From contig CAMYJN010000077.1 in the NCBI GenBank assembly GCA_947258625.1, forward strand, positions 1 through 8,174: 8,174 bases of DNA. The letters run 5' to 3'. Below, in pieces: positions 1-5,788 of the stretch. The notes below the pieces were generated by a model. The model worked only from the letters and a program-made list of their open reading frames with translations. It ran no database searches and was not told the DNA's origin. Source of the DNA: an uncultured Polyangiaceae bacterium. GTDB taxonomy: Bacteria; Myxococcota_A; Polyangia; Polyangiales; Houyiibacteriaceae. How positions within the stretch are numbered: position 1 is the first letter of the stretch; each line of letters begins with the position of its first letter. Made by a program: the position numbers and the translations under genes.

Positions 1-479
1 ACCGGATGAGCCTGCGCGTACCAGCCATCCAGGTGTTCCACGAATCCTTTGCTCGAGGGGTTGGGTCGGTAGAAGTCCGGGTAGGGCTCGGACGCGCGGC
101 CGAACGCCCGCTGCCAGAGCTTTCGCCGCTGCAAGTTGTAGGCGTGCTGCAGCGCGTGCCCTGCCTCGTGGCGAAGCAGGCGCATGCACTCCACGCGAGT
201 GCCGCCCTCTACCTCGAACATCATCTGCCGTTCGAGCCGCATCAGCCGGGGATGCGCGAGATAGAACGGCACCCCGACGCCAGGAATGCCGTCCGGAGAG
301 CACCACTCATCGCTCAGCCAGAAGTGGATACGAAAGCGCCGAAGCCCAGCCATGTCCAGCTCTTCGCGAAGGCGTCCCACGCAGTCTTCGAGCCAGGTGT
401 CCGCAATGGTGAGACCGAGCTCGCTCAAGCGAACGTCCAAGAGCTCCTCGGTTGGCAGACTTTCCCAGTCGATGGGCAC
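1..479 (-). CDS. Putative zinc-binding metallopeptidase (3' end beyond the left edge)
   Basis: The visible part is 159 residues, open at the left edge. Residues 104-108 read HEAGH, in the context LLRHEAGHALQHAY, a classical HExxH zinc site on a predicted helix. Residues 137-159 contain YRP, then FVEHLDGWYAQAHP. This arrangement resembles the putative zinc-binding metallopeptidase family of about 300-350 residues, in which a further acidic zinc ligand normally follows soon after; that part lies outside the window. No signal peptide or lipobox is visible, so the protein looks cytoplasmic as read. The start is uncertain. An in-frame TAG lies at 503-501, no ATG follows near it, and the first usable codon is GTG at 479, with no convincing ribosome binding site. 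It lies 52 bases downstream of the EGF lipoprotein gene on the same strand and could be co-transcribed. Family assignment is good; substrate is unknown. Confidence 0.72.
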   Translation of the reverse strand, partial: MPIDWESLPTEELLDVRLSELGLTIADTWLEDCVGRLREELDMAGLRRFRIHFWLSDEWCSPDGIPGVGVPFYLAHPRLMRLERQMMFEVEGGTRVECMRLLRHEAGHALQHAYNLQRRKLWQRAFGRASEPYPDFYRPNPSSKGFVEHLDGWYAQAHP

Positions 480-531
480 AGCGGGCGCAGCTTGACGGAT
501 CTATCTGCACACCACAACAGCCTCGAGACGC

Positions 532-1290
532 TCAGTCGAGCTCGTGACAGTAAATGCCGCGCCAACCGTCGAAACATTCGCACTCGAACGAGCCATACTC
601 GTTGTTGCAGCTCTCGGTGCCGAACGCATTGCAGAACCCGAAGCCAAAGGCGCATTCGTCGATGTCGCCACACTCGAGCACAGGCGTTTCCCAGGTCCCG
701 TCGACTTGGCAGGTGACGCTGGCATAGCCCGGCCCAAACCCCCACTGGCAGCTGAAGACGACGACATCGCCGAATTCGGTGCCCGTGACCTCGCCGGTCT
801 CGGAGTTAGGCGGCCCTTCGGGTGGGCTTCCGCAGCCAACCGGGACGTTGCAGTTCGTGCCTTCGAAACCGGGCTCACAGACGCAGACGACTTGGCCGGA
901 GCTGTCATCGCAGCTTCCGTTGACGCACGCGTTTGGAGTCTCACAACTCAGCAGTTGAACCGTGCACAGTCCGCCCTGGTCGATTGCCCATCCTTCGAGG
1001 CAGTCGCACGAGGGCGAGCGAACCCGATCGAGGCAGTCGCCGTTCATGCAATTGACGCCCACGCAGTCGTCGATCCATTCCGAGCAGCTCGGACCCGTGT
1101 AGTCCACGGGCTCACAAAAGCAGTCGGTCACGACGCAAACGCCGCCGTGCTCGCAAGCCGGTGTACAGCTCGCGCGCGGTCCTGGACCTTCTAAGCCAGC
1201 GAGTCCGCTTCGATCCACGAAGCAGCCGGCCAGCGCGACCAGCGCGACCAGCGCACAAACCCCAAGCGCCTTGTTCACGCTTTTGCCCAC
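532..1290 (-). CDS. EGF/sushi-domain lipoprotein (EGF-EGF-EGF-CCP-cbEGF)
   Basis: This 252-residue exported protein begins with a lipoprotein signal: hydrophobic core at about 9-21, lipobox LAGC at 20-23, lipidated Cys23 followed by Phe, so outer-membrane sorting is expected. The mature part is almost entirely disulfide modules. EGF-like units occupy 42-69, 76-109 and 116-147, each with six cysteines. A sushi/CCP unit occupies 153-207, with cysteines 153, 181, 194 and 207 and the expected Trp200 between the last two. A calcium-binding type EGF unit (DIDEC at 209-213) occupies 209-248 with cysteines 213, 220, 228, 237, 239 and 248. Such modules mediate binding and adhesion in animals; a surface-binding role here is inference. 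The GTG at 1290 has no well-placed ribosome site. A second GTG at 1278 would give the more typical lipoprotein start MNKAL, so it may be the true start. I am sure of the domains, not of the function. Confidence 0.88.
   Translation of the reverse strand: MGKSVNKALGVCALVALVALAGCFVDRSGLAGLEGPGPRASCTPACEHGGVCVVTDCFCEPVDYTGPSCSEWIDDCVGVNCMNGDCLDRVRSPSCDCLEGWAIDQGGLCTVQLLSCETPNACVNGSCDDSSGQVVCVCEPGFEGTNCNVPVGCGSPPEGPPNSETGEVTGTEFGDVVVFSCQWGFGPGYASVTCQVDGTWETPVLECGDIDECAFGFGFCNAFGTESCNNEYGSFECECFDGWRGIYCHELD
1231..1257. repeat. 9-bp tandem repeat inside the lipoprotein signal sequence
   Basis: The unit CAGCGCGAC occurs twice in tandem, followed by a partial third copy, CAGCGC. On the coding strand this encodes the repeated Ala-Leu-Val of the hydrophobic signal core just before the lipobox. 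Because the unit is a multiple of three, gain or loss of a copy would change the signal length by three residues without a frameshift. Confidence 0.75.
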
Positions 1291-1299
1291 GCCTCAATG

Positions 1300-1338
1300 A
1301 AACAAAACCACACAGGGCCGGCCAGGGTGACATGTGTG
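1300..1338 (-). terminator. Possible rho-independent terminator after the SDR gene
   Basis: Read on the minus strand, CACACA (1338-1333) can pair with TGTGTG (1314-1309). The 18-base interior contains the self-complementary GGCCGGCC. A T-rich run, GGTTTTGTT, follows at once. The element starts about 16 bases past the stop of the SDR gene. The six-base stem is short and not very GC-rich, and the T tract is interrupted, so this is a weak call. If real, the EGF lipoprotein gene would need its own promoter, which I cannot see. Confidence 0.3.
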
Positions 1339-1353
1339 ATCTTGTAGGCTCGT

Positions 1354-2013
1354 CTACCAGGGAAGCCGTTCCCCGTTGGCGTGCCAGAAACCCCCAGAGT
1401 CCTCGAGGCGAAGCCCGTCGATTCGCGAAATCAAGCCCTTGGCCGATTCAGAGGCTGGGATGCCGTGGTGGCCGGTCATGCCCGTCGCGACCATGCCCGG
1501 GTGAAGGATCGCGACCGCGATGCCCCTGCCGCGAAAGTCGTGTGACAGGTTCACGCCAGCCATGTTCAACGCGGATTTCGCCATGCGGTACCCGTAGTAG
1601 CTGCCGGAGCCGTTATCCCCGATCGAGCCCATCCGGCTGGTGATGAGTATGATCTTCGAGCCCTTTTTGAGATGCCGGGACATGATCGAAGTGACGCGCA
1701 GGGCGCCGAGGGCGTTGACTTCGAAGTGCTGCCGGATTCGGTCGAAGTCGAGGCCGTCGAAGGACTCGTTTCCAAAGATGCCAGCGTTGTTGATGAGCAC
1801 GTCGATCCGGGTGTCGCCAAGCTCCTGAGACACCGCTTCCAGGGCGGCCTGGTCGGTCACATCGGCCTTCTCGAAGACTCGGACGTCGAGCGCCTGGAGC
1901 TCCGGGCTTGCTTTTCGACAAAGCGCGATGATGTCGTCGCCGCGCTCGCGGAGCTGGCGGCTGAGCTCGAGGCCGATGCCCTTGTTCGCGCCCGTGATCA
2001 ATACCGTTGCCAT
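1354..2013 (-). CDS. SDR family oxidoreductase, C-factor-like branch
   Basis: This is a complete classical short-chain dehydrogenase of 219 residues. The cofactor motif TGANKGIG is at 7-14, the NNAG motif at 75-78, the catalytic serine is probably in SRMGS (126-130), and the YxxxK pair is Tyr142/Lys146 in GYRMAKSALN. HPGMVAT at 171-177 is the usual PG motif after the active site. SRMGSIGDN and the YRMAKSALN stretch resemble the C-factor/CsgA-like branch, which includes many plain NAD(P)-dependent reductases. The physiological substrate cannot be read from sequence. The start is secure: AGGAGG at 2024-2019 precedes the ATG by five bases. No signal peptide is present, so it is cytoplasmic. It sits between two lipoprotein genes, 62 and 63 bases from each. 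A TATGAT hexamer lies 25-30 bases upstream of the start codon. Confidence 0.93.
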   Translation of the reverse strand: MATVLITGANKGIGLELSRQLRERGDDIIALCRKASPELQALDVRVFEKADVTDQAALEAVSQELGDTRIDVLINNAGIFGNESFDGLDFDRIRQHFEVNALGALRVTSIMSRHLKKGSKIILITSRMGSIGDNGSGSYYGYRMAKSALNMAGVNLSHDFRGRGIAVAILHPGMVATGMTGHHGIPASESAKGLISRIDGLRLEDSGGFWHANGERLPW

Positions 2014-2037
2014 GCAGCCCTCCTAGGTTTGAAGGCT

Positions 2038-2043
2038 ATCATA
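2038..2043 (-). promoter_or_regulatory. Possible -10 element (TATGAT) upstream of the SDR gene
   Basis: The minus strand reads TATGAT 25-30 bases upstream of the SDR start codon, a five-of-six match to the sigma-70 -10 box. No convincing -35 element lies at 16-18 bases; the nearest TTG-type hexamer (TTGGGC) is 21 bases away. Chance occurrence is quite possible. Confidence 0.22.
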
Positions 2044-2075
2044 GGGCCGCTAGCGTCGTGTCGAGCCCAAGGCGT

Positions 2076-2510
2076 TCATCGAATGGGGACGCAGAGCCGG
2101 TCCCTTGCGATGATCTCACATCCGAAGCCGGCTGGGACGTCGCAGTCGGCGTCGAATTCGCAGCGCTCCACACAGACCCGCGCGCCGATCGGACCGCCGA
2201 GTATCGCATGATCCAGACACGCGCCGGGCAGGCCGTTGAATTCGGAGACTGGACAATCGAGATCGTCGAAGCAGCCGACCGTGCAGATCGCGTTCACGAA
2301 ATCGGTGTAACGATCGGCGGGCAAGGCGAGCTCTTCGCAGTACTCGCCAGCAAAACAGTCGATGTTCGAGTAGCAGACTTCGTAGGTGATCGCCTTAGGC
2401 CCCGGCTCGAAGACATCATCGTAGTCTCCAATGAAAATGCAGCCGGAAAGCATCGAGGTGAACACTGCGATTCCCAACCATGTAGCACGTCGAATTAGAT
2501 TAAGTTTCAT
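2076..2510 (-). CDS. Cysteine-rich lipoprotein with three CxxDxDC-type repeats
   Basis: This is a 144-residue predicted lipoprotein. Two arginines (7-8) precede a hydrophobic core at about 9-20, and the lipobox LSGC is at 21-24, with Cys24 as the lipidation site. The mature part has exactly twelve cysteines (46, 52, 58, 76, 80, 86, 98, 113, 117, 123, 131, 140), an even number that suits six disulfides. They form three related blocks around NIDC (49-52), DLDC (83-86) and DADC (120-123), each followed after some residues by another cysteine. I do not recognise a named family; similar short-spaced cysteine repeats are common in myxobacterial surface lipoproteins. The ATG at 2510 was chosen because a GAGAGG site lies nine bases upstream and the signal peptide then starts correctly. 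An upstream in-frame start would add 17 residues before the signal. Function unknown, probably periplasmic or surface-exposed. Confidence 0.82.
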   Translation of the reverse strand: MKLNLIRRATWLGIAVFTSMLSGCIFIGDYDDVFEPGPKAITYEVCYSNIDCFAGEYCEELALPADRYTDFVNAICTVGCFDDLDCPVSEFNGLPGACLDHAILGGPIGARVCVERCEFDADCDVPAGFGCEIIARDRLCVPIR

Positions 2511-2649
2511 GGTGAAAGCCCTCTCTAAGTAGATAGACGCCCCCGCCTGCCAGCGATTCAACTGAGCGCTTCCCCTTTTATTTCGTTGTGAATTGCGGCC
2601 TGATTCCGCTCTCTACAAGCGCCCCGTACGGGTGGTATCGTGCCTCACC
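2511..2649. promoter_or_regulatory. Divergent intergenic region with a 10-bp palindrome
   Basis: This 139-base gap separates the divergent start codons of the cysteine-rich lipoprotein and the membrane protein, so both promoters should lie here. It holds a locally A/T-rich stretch around 2576-2595 and a perfect palindrome CCCGTACGGG at 2623-2632, 17 bases before the plus-strand ATG. On the minus strand TTGAAT (2561-2556) could be a -35, but the best downstream -10 candidates are spaced too far. I cannot assign exact promoters. Confidence 0.4.
2520..2525 (-). promoter_or_regulatory. Ribosome binding site fixing the lipoprotein start
   Basis: GAGAGG on the minus strand lies nine bases before the ATG at 2510. 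It supports that ATG over the in-frame start 51 bases further upstream, which would put extra residues before the signal peptide. Confidence 0.6.
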
Positions 2650-3057
2650 ATGGCGACCCCCGGACGCGCACGGCTTCTATTCATCGATGGCTTCATCAAC
2701 GTCGTGTTGGGCGTCGCGCTACTATGCTTCGATCCCGTTGCGGGGTGGCTGGGTGTTCCTGCCTCCGATACCCTGTTCTACCCAACGATCCTTGGCGCCG
2801 TCTTGTTTGGAATCGGCATCGCGCTGTTCTGGGAAGGCATCCGTGGCGACACACAGCCAGGGGGCCTCGGTCTTGCCGGGGCCGTTGCGATCAACCTCTG
2901 TGGCGGCTTGGTGCTGACCGCCTGGCTGCTTTTCGGCGATCTAATTCTGCCCCTTCGAGGTCGAGTGATTCTGTGGGGCTTGGCCTCGATTCTGGTGCTG
3001 ATCAGCCTCGTGGAACTCAGTATGCGTGCCAAGCACCGTCCGGATGGCTTGCGCTAG
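2650..3057 (+). CDS. Small four-helix integral membrane protein
   Basis: From the ATG at 2650 the product is 135 residues with four hydrophobic segments at about 8-26, 42-61, 73-95 and 104-124. The ends are short and hydrophilic, with a basic tail RAKHRPDGLR at 126-135. No catalytic motif is visible, and I do not recognise the family beyond a small inner-membrane protein. The frame stays open upstream to a TTG at 2593, but that extension would add a polar stretch without membrane character, and the ATG start places the first helix near the N-terminus. No strong ribosome site is visible for either. It is transcribed alone, divergent from the lipoprotein block and convergent with the FAD gene. 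Its TAG stop directly abuts the stop of that gene, and a terminator-like hairpin covers the junction. Confidence 0.75.
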   Translation: MATPGRARLLFIDGFINVVLGVALLCFDPVAGWLGVPASDTLFYPTILGAVLFGIGIALFWEGIRGDTQPGGLGLAGAVAINLCGGLVLTAWLLFGDLILPLRGRVILWGLASILVLISLVELSMRAKHRPDGLR

Positions 3058-3076
3058 CTAGCCGCAAGCGCTTTTT
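3047..3076 (+). terminator. Rho-independent terminator across the convergent stop codons
   Basis: GCTTGCG (3047-3053) pairs perfectly with CGCAAGC (3063-3069) around a nine-base interior, CTAGCTAGC. TTTTT (3072-3076) follows two bases after the stem. This fits an intrinsic terminator for the plus-strand membrane protein gene. The hairpin contains both TAG stop codons, and the T run is part of the last codons of the opposing FAD gene (Gly-Lys-Ser). No T run follows the hairpin on the minus strand, so it should act on plus-strand transcripts only. Confidence 0.55.
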
Positions 3077-4698
3077 CCGGCTCGGCGGCCCGAGTAGACG
3101 CAGTCGGCGATCGACAGGCCGCTGACATATTGGCGGGAGCAAATGCCAACGGCGTTGCGCCCCGCCGCATACAAACCGGGGATGACGCCTCCGTTTTCGC
3201 TCAGGACTTGGCCGGTCTTTTCGTCGACCGCGAGCCCGCCGAGCGTCATCACCGCGCAGAGGTGGCGCTTCGAGCCGAGTGAGCAGTCGATCGCGTAGTA
3301 CGGACCCGCGTTGAGCGGGTGGACACTGTCGGGCGCTTTGTCGAAGCGGTCCCTGTAAATTCCCTGCGCCACGGCGTTGTTTTCATCGAGTGTCTTTTGA
3401 AGGGACTCGCGCGGCACATCGATCATCTTCGCCAAGGCATCGAGGTCGTCGGCCTTCTTGCAGTTGAGATAAAGGTTCATGAGCGCGGCCGCGCGCTGAA
3501 ACCACTGGAGCTCGCCCGACTTGGACTGCGCGTGGGCGAGCTTCTTGAGCTTCTCATCGATGATGAGCGTGGCGACGCCGTGATTCTCTTCTACCATCGC
3601 CTCGCCGATCTTCGCGCCATACCAAAATTCATTCGCAAAGCGCTCCCCCTTGTCGTTGACCAGCACGCCTTGTGCAAATGCATTTGGCGGGTAGAGAAAA
3701 CGCCACGCCGAGGCGCGATGCATCTGCTCGAGCTTCCCCCCCGCGCTTTGGCCGAGACGAATCCCCAGGCCGTCGTCACCCGCCGTTCCGAGGGGCAGCC
3801 CGGGGACGAACTCCGGAAGGTGCTCGGCGACCATTTCACGATTGAAGACGAAGCCGCCGGCGCAGAGGATCAGGCCGCGACGGCTTCGAATCCGCTTCGG
3901 CTTCGAGTGCCGGCTTTCGATGCTGTCGCATCGCCTCCGAAGCCATCCGGCCAGGCCGGGCGCGATCTTCGCGATTGCGGTCTCCAAGTCGTGCAGCCGC
4001 TTGTGAAGGCTTCGCCAGAAGCGCGAAGCGATCCATTGGTACTCCGCGCCGAGCACCCGGCCGCTTCGATCGACGATCAAGCGGCTGACGCGCGCCTGCA
4101 GCTCGATTCGCACGCCTTCCGCGATCGCTGTTTGCCGAAGCGGTTCGATGATGTTCGCGCCCGGAAAGGCTCCACCGTCGGCGCGGTGGCCTCGCGGGGC
4201 CGGCTTCGCTCGATCGCTGTAGGGAGAAAAGGTCTCGTTGCCGGAGTAGTAAAGATGGTACTCGTTGGTCGGATACGAGGTCTTGATCGGGCAGAGATTC
4301 GGCAGGAACGGAACGCCGCGGTCGGTCAGCCACTTCACGTTGGCTGCGCTGGTCTCGCAGAAGTCTCGCAGTGTCTCGTCCAAGACGGCGTCCTGAACTT
4401 CCATCGATAGATAGCGGTACATGTTCTCCACCGTGTCCTGGACACCCGCCTCTTCCTGAATGTGGGTGCCGCCTCCCGCGTAGAACACTCCTCCGCTGAT
4501 CGACGTGGCGCCGCCTCCTTCGAAACGGTCCAAGAGAACCACGTCGGCGCCGTGCTCACGCCCTTCGATAGCGGCTGTGATGCCTGCGGCGCCCAAGCCC
4601 ACGACGACCAGATCTGCGATGTCGTCCCAGTGCGCGCCTTCTACGTCTTTGACTACGATCGGGCTCAGGCTGCTCATCTGGATTGCGCAAGCTAGCAT
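3058..4698 (-). CDS. FAD-binding oxidoreductase, 3-ketosteroid dehydrogenase-like
   Basis: This complete flavoprotein of 546 residues belongs to the fumarate reductase/succinate dehydrogenase flavoprotein superfamily. The dinucleotide motif GLGAAG is at 34-39, with the ribose-binding acidic residue Asp57 at the end of the second strand. The FAD segment GGGATSISGG is at 61-70, and the C-terminal FAD motif GLYAAGRNAVG at 508-518. TLGGL at 485-489 and YVSGLSIAD at 524-532 are also typical. Annotated relatives are usually called 3-oxosteroid 1-dehydrogenases or FAD-binding proteins. The authentic steroid enzymes end with a Tyr-Ala-Gly-Pro-Gly type motif, which this protein lacks, so steroid specificity is unproven. 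An insertion at about 221-275 is rich in Arg, Lys and aromatic residues. No signal peptide is present. The ATG at 4698 is the first choice, but an ATG at 4677 would also fit, and neither has a clear ribosome site. It is divergent from the SDR operon. Confidence 0.85.
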   Translation of the reverse strand: MLACAIQMSSLSPIVVKDVEGAHWDDIADLVVVGLGAAGITAAIEGREHGADVVLLDRFEGGGATSISGGVFYAGGGTHIQEEAGVQDTVENMYRYLSMEVQDAVLDETLRDFCETSAANVKWLTDRGVPFLPNLCPIKTSYPTNEYHLYYSGNETFSPYSDRAKPAPRGHRADGGAFPGANIIEPLRQTAIAEGVRIELQARVSRLIVDRSGRVLGAEYQWIASRFWRSLHKRLHDLETAIAKIAPGLAGWLRRRCDSIESRHSKPKRIRSRRGLILCAGGFVFNREMVAEHLPEFVPGLPLGTAGDDGLGIRLGQSAGGKLEQMHRASAWRFLYPPNAFAQGVLVNDKGERFANEFWYGAKIGEAMVEENHGVATLIIDEKLKKLAHAQSKSGELQWFQRAAALMNLYLNCKKADDLDALAKMIDVPRESLQKTLDENNAVAQGIYRDRFDKAPDSVHPLNAGPYYAIDCSLGSKRHLCAVMTLGGLAVDEKTGQVLSENGGVIPGLYAAGRNAVGICSRQYVSGLSIADCVYSGRRAGKSACG

Positions 4699-4723
4699 GC
4701 CGGTTCAAGTTCGGTAGCGACCC
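4699..4723. promoter_or_regulatory. 25-base divergent intergenic region
   Basis: Only 25 bases separate the start codons of the FAD enzyme and the SDR operon, too few for two full promoters. The control signals must extend into coding sequence, or the FAD gene must start further in. Small perfect palindromes cluster just left of the gap: TTGCGCAA at 4683-4690, GCTAGC at 4691-4696 and GCATGC at 4695-4700. I see no convincing -10/-35 pair or Shine-Dalgarno sequence on either strand. Confidence 0.35.
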
Positions 4724-5788
4724 ATGGAGCTCCCCGTCGATCCGAATCAAGTCGGTCCCGTCTGCCTGGTGACCGGCGGAAACGGCTACGTCGGCAAGCA
4801 TCTCGTCCGCCGGCTCTTGGAGTTCGGCTGTGAAGTCCGCGCGCTCGATCTTGCGCCATTTCAGGCCGACGTACGGGTCGAGAGCATCGTTGGCGACATC
4901 CGGCGGATGAGCGATCTCGGCCAAGCCTGCGAGGGCGTGGACACCGTTTTTCACACTGCTGCGATCATCAACACCCTGACTCTCGCGCGGGCGAGCGTTC
5001 GACGCTTGGTCTACGGCGTCAACGTTCTCGGAACCGAATGCGTGATCCGCGCCTGCCAGGCCGCCGGCGTGAAGAAGCTCATCTTCACCAGCTCGATTAC
5101 CGTTTCGGTCGATGGCCCGATTCGCGAAGGAGACGAGACGGCGCCCTACGTCGGAACCAACGGGCTGCCCGACCTCTATTCGCAGACCAAGAGCCGCGCC
5201 GAAAAGATGGTCCTCGAAGCCGACGACCCCAAGGGCCTCCGAACGGCGGCGGTTCGGCCGGGGGGTGTATGGGGGCCCGGTGAGGGCGCCATGATGGTGC
5301 ATGATTTCCTCGAGCACCTCGCTGCTGGGCAGTTCAAGCTCAAGATTGGCGATGGGAAATCCGTCACGGACAACGTTCACGTCGATTCGGTAGTCGACGT
5401 TCACTTCCTCGTGGCCAAGAAGCTCGGTGAGGAGCCCGGGCTAGTCGGAGGGCAAGCGTACTTCGTGAGCGACGACGAGCCGACCAACCCCGTCGACTGG
5501 TACCGGCCGATCGTCGAAGGCCTGGGGTACTCGTGGCCGAAGCTCCACATCCCTCGCTCGCTAGCCTATGGCATCGCGTATCTCGGGGAAGTCGCCCATT
5601 ATTTCGGTGGCCCGTTTCCGATGCTCACCAGGCGTTCGGTCTTGGCGATCTGCAACGACGCCTCGTTTCGCGTCGACAGGGCCCGCACCGAGCTCGGCTA
5701 CGAGCCCCGAACCAGCGCGGCGAAGGGCATACCCGAGCTGATGCCGGAGTTCCGAGCGACACACGACCGCTTGAAGGCGGCGCCATGA
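4724..5788 (+). CDS. NAD(P)-dependent extended SDR, 3-beta-hydroxysteroid dehydrogenase-like
   Basis: This is a complete extended short-chain dehydrogenase of 354 residues. The Rossmann motif TGGNGYVG is at 17-24, with Asp42 at the end of the second strand, which favours NAD. GDI at 57-59 and TAA at 78-80 are cofactor-contact motifs. The active-site serines are in FTSSIT (121-126) and the YxxxK pair is Tyr152/Lys156. RPGGVWGPGE at 178-187 is the usual substrate-side motif of the 3-beta-HSD/sterol-4-carboxylate dehydrogenase group. Members oxidise a secondary alcohol on a steroid, terpenoid or similar substrate; other extended SDRs act on sugars or alkyl hydroxy acids, so the substrate is not fixed by sequence. 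It is cytoplasmic, with no signal peptide. No clear ribosome site precedes the ATG. It is the first gene of the plus-strand run and its stop overlaps the next start (ATGA). Confidence 0.88.
   Translation: MELPVDPNQVGPVCLVTGGNGYVGKHLVRRLLEFGCEVRALDLAPFQADVRVESIVGDIRRMSDLGQACEGVDTVFHTAAIINTLTLARASVRRLVYGVNVLGTECVIRACQAAGVKKLIFTSSITVSVDGPIREGDETAPYVGTNGLPDLYSQTKSRAEKMVLEADDPKGLRTAAVRPGGVWGPGEGAMMVHDFLEHLAAGQFKLKIGDGKSVTDNVHVDSVVDVHFLVAKKLGEEPGLVGGQAYFVSDDEPTNPVDWYRPIVEGLGYSWPKLHIPRSLAYGIAYLGEVAHYFGGPFPMLTRRSVLAICNDASFRVDRARTELGYEPRTSAAKGIPELMPEFRATHDRLKAAP

Noticed and set aside
6..716. A 236-codon open frame on the plus strand, and a similar one at 544-1194
   Set aside because: They run antisense to the HEAGH peptidase and to the EGF lipoprotein, whose cysteine modules and lipobox are unmistakable.
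1354..2013. Naming the SDR csgA (C-factor)
   Set aside because: The branch resemblance is real, but many unrelated metabolic SDRs share it and no developmental genes are nearby.
2593..2649. N-terminal extension of the membrane protein from TTG
   Set aside because: It adds a polar stretch without motif in front of the first helix, and an ATG at 2650 is available.
3319..4410. A 363-codon open frame on the plus strand opposite the FAD enzyme
   Set aside because: It lies wholly inside the FAD gene, has no recognisable motifs, and is the usual antisense shadow of a high-GC gene.
4556..5404. A 282-codon open frame on the minus strand
   Set aside because: It overlaps the start of both the FAD gene and the SDR, which have clear motifs; its composition is that of an antisense shadow.
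5533..5784. N-terminal extension of the EthD-like protein
   Set aside because: It would overlap the SDR coding region by about 250 bases; the ATG at 5785 with stop overlap and ribosome site explains the gene.
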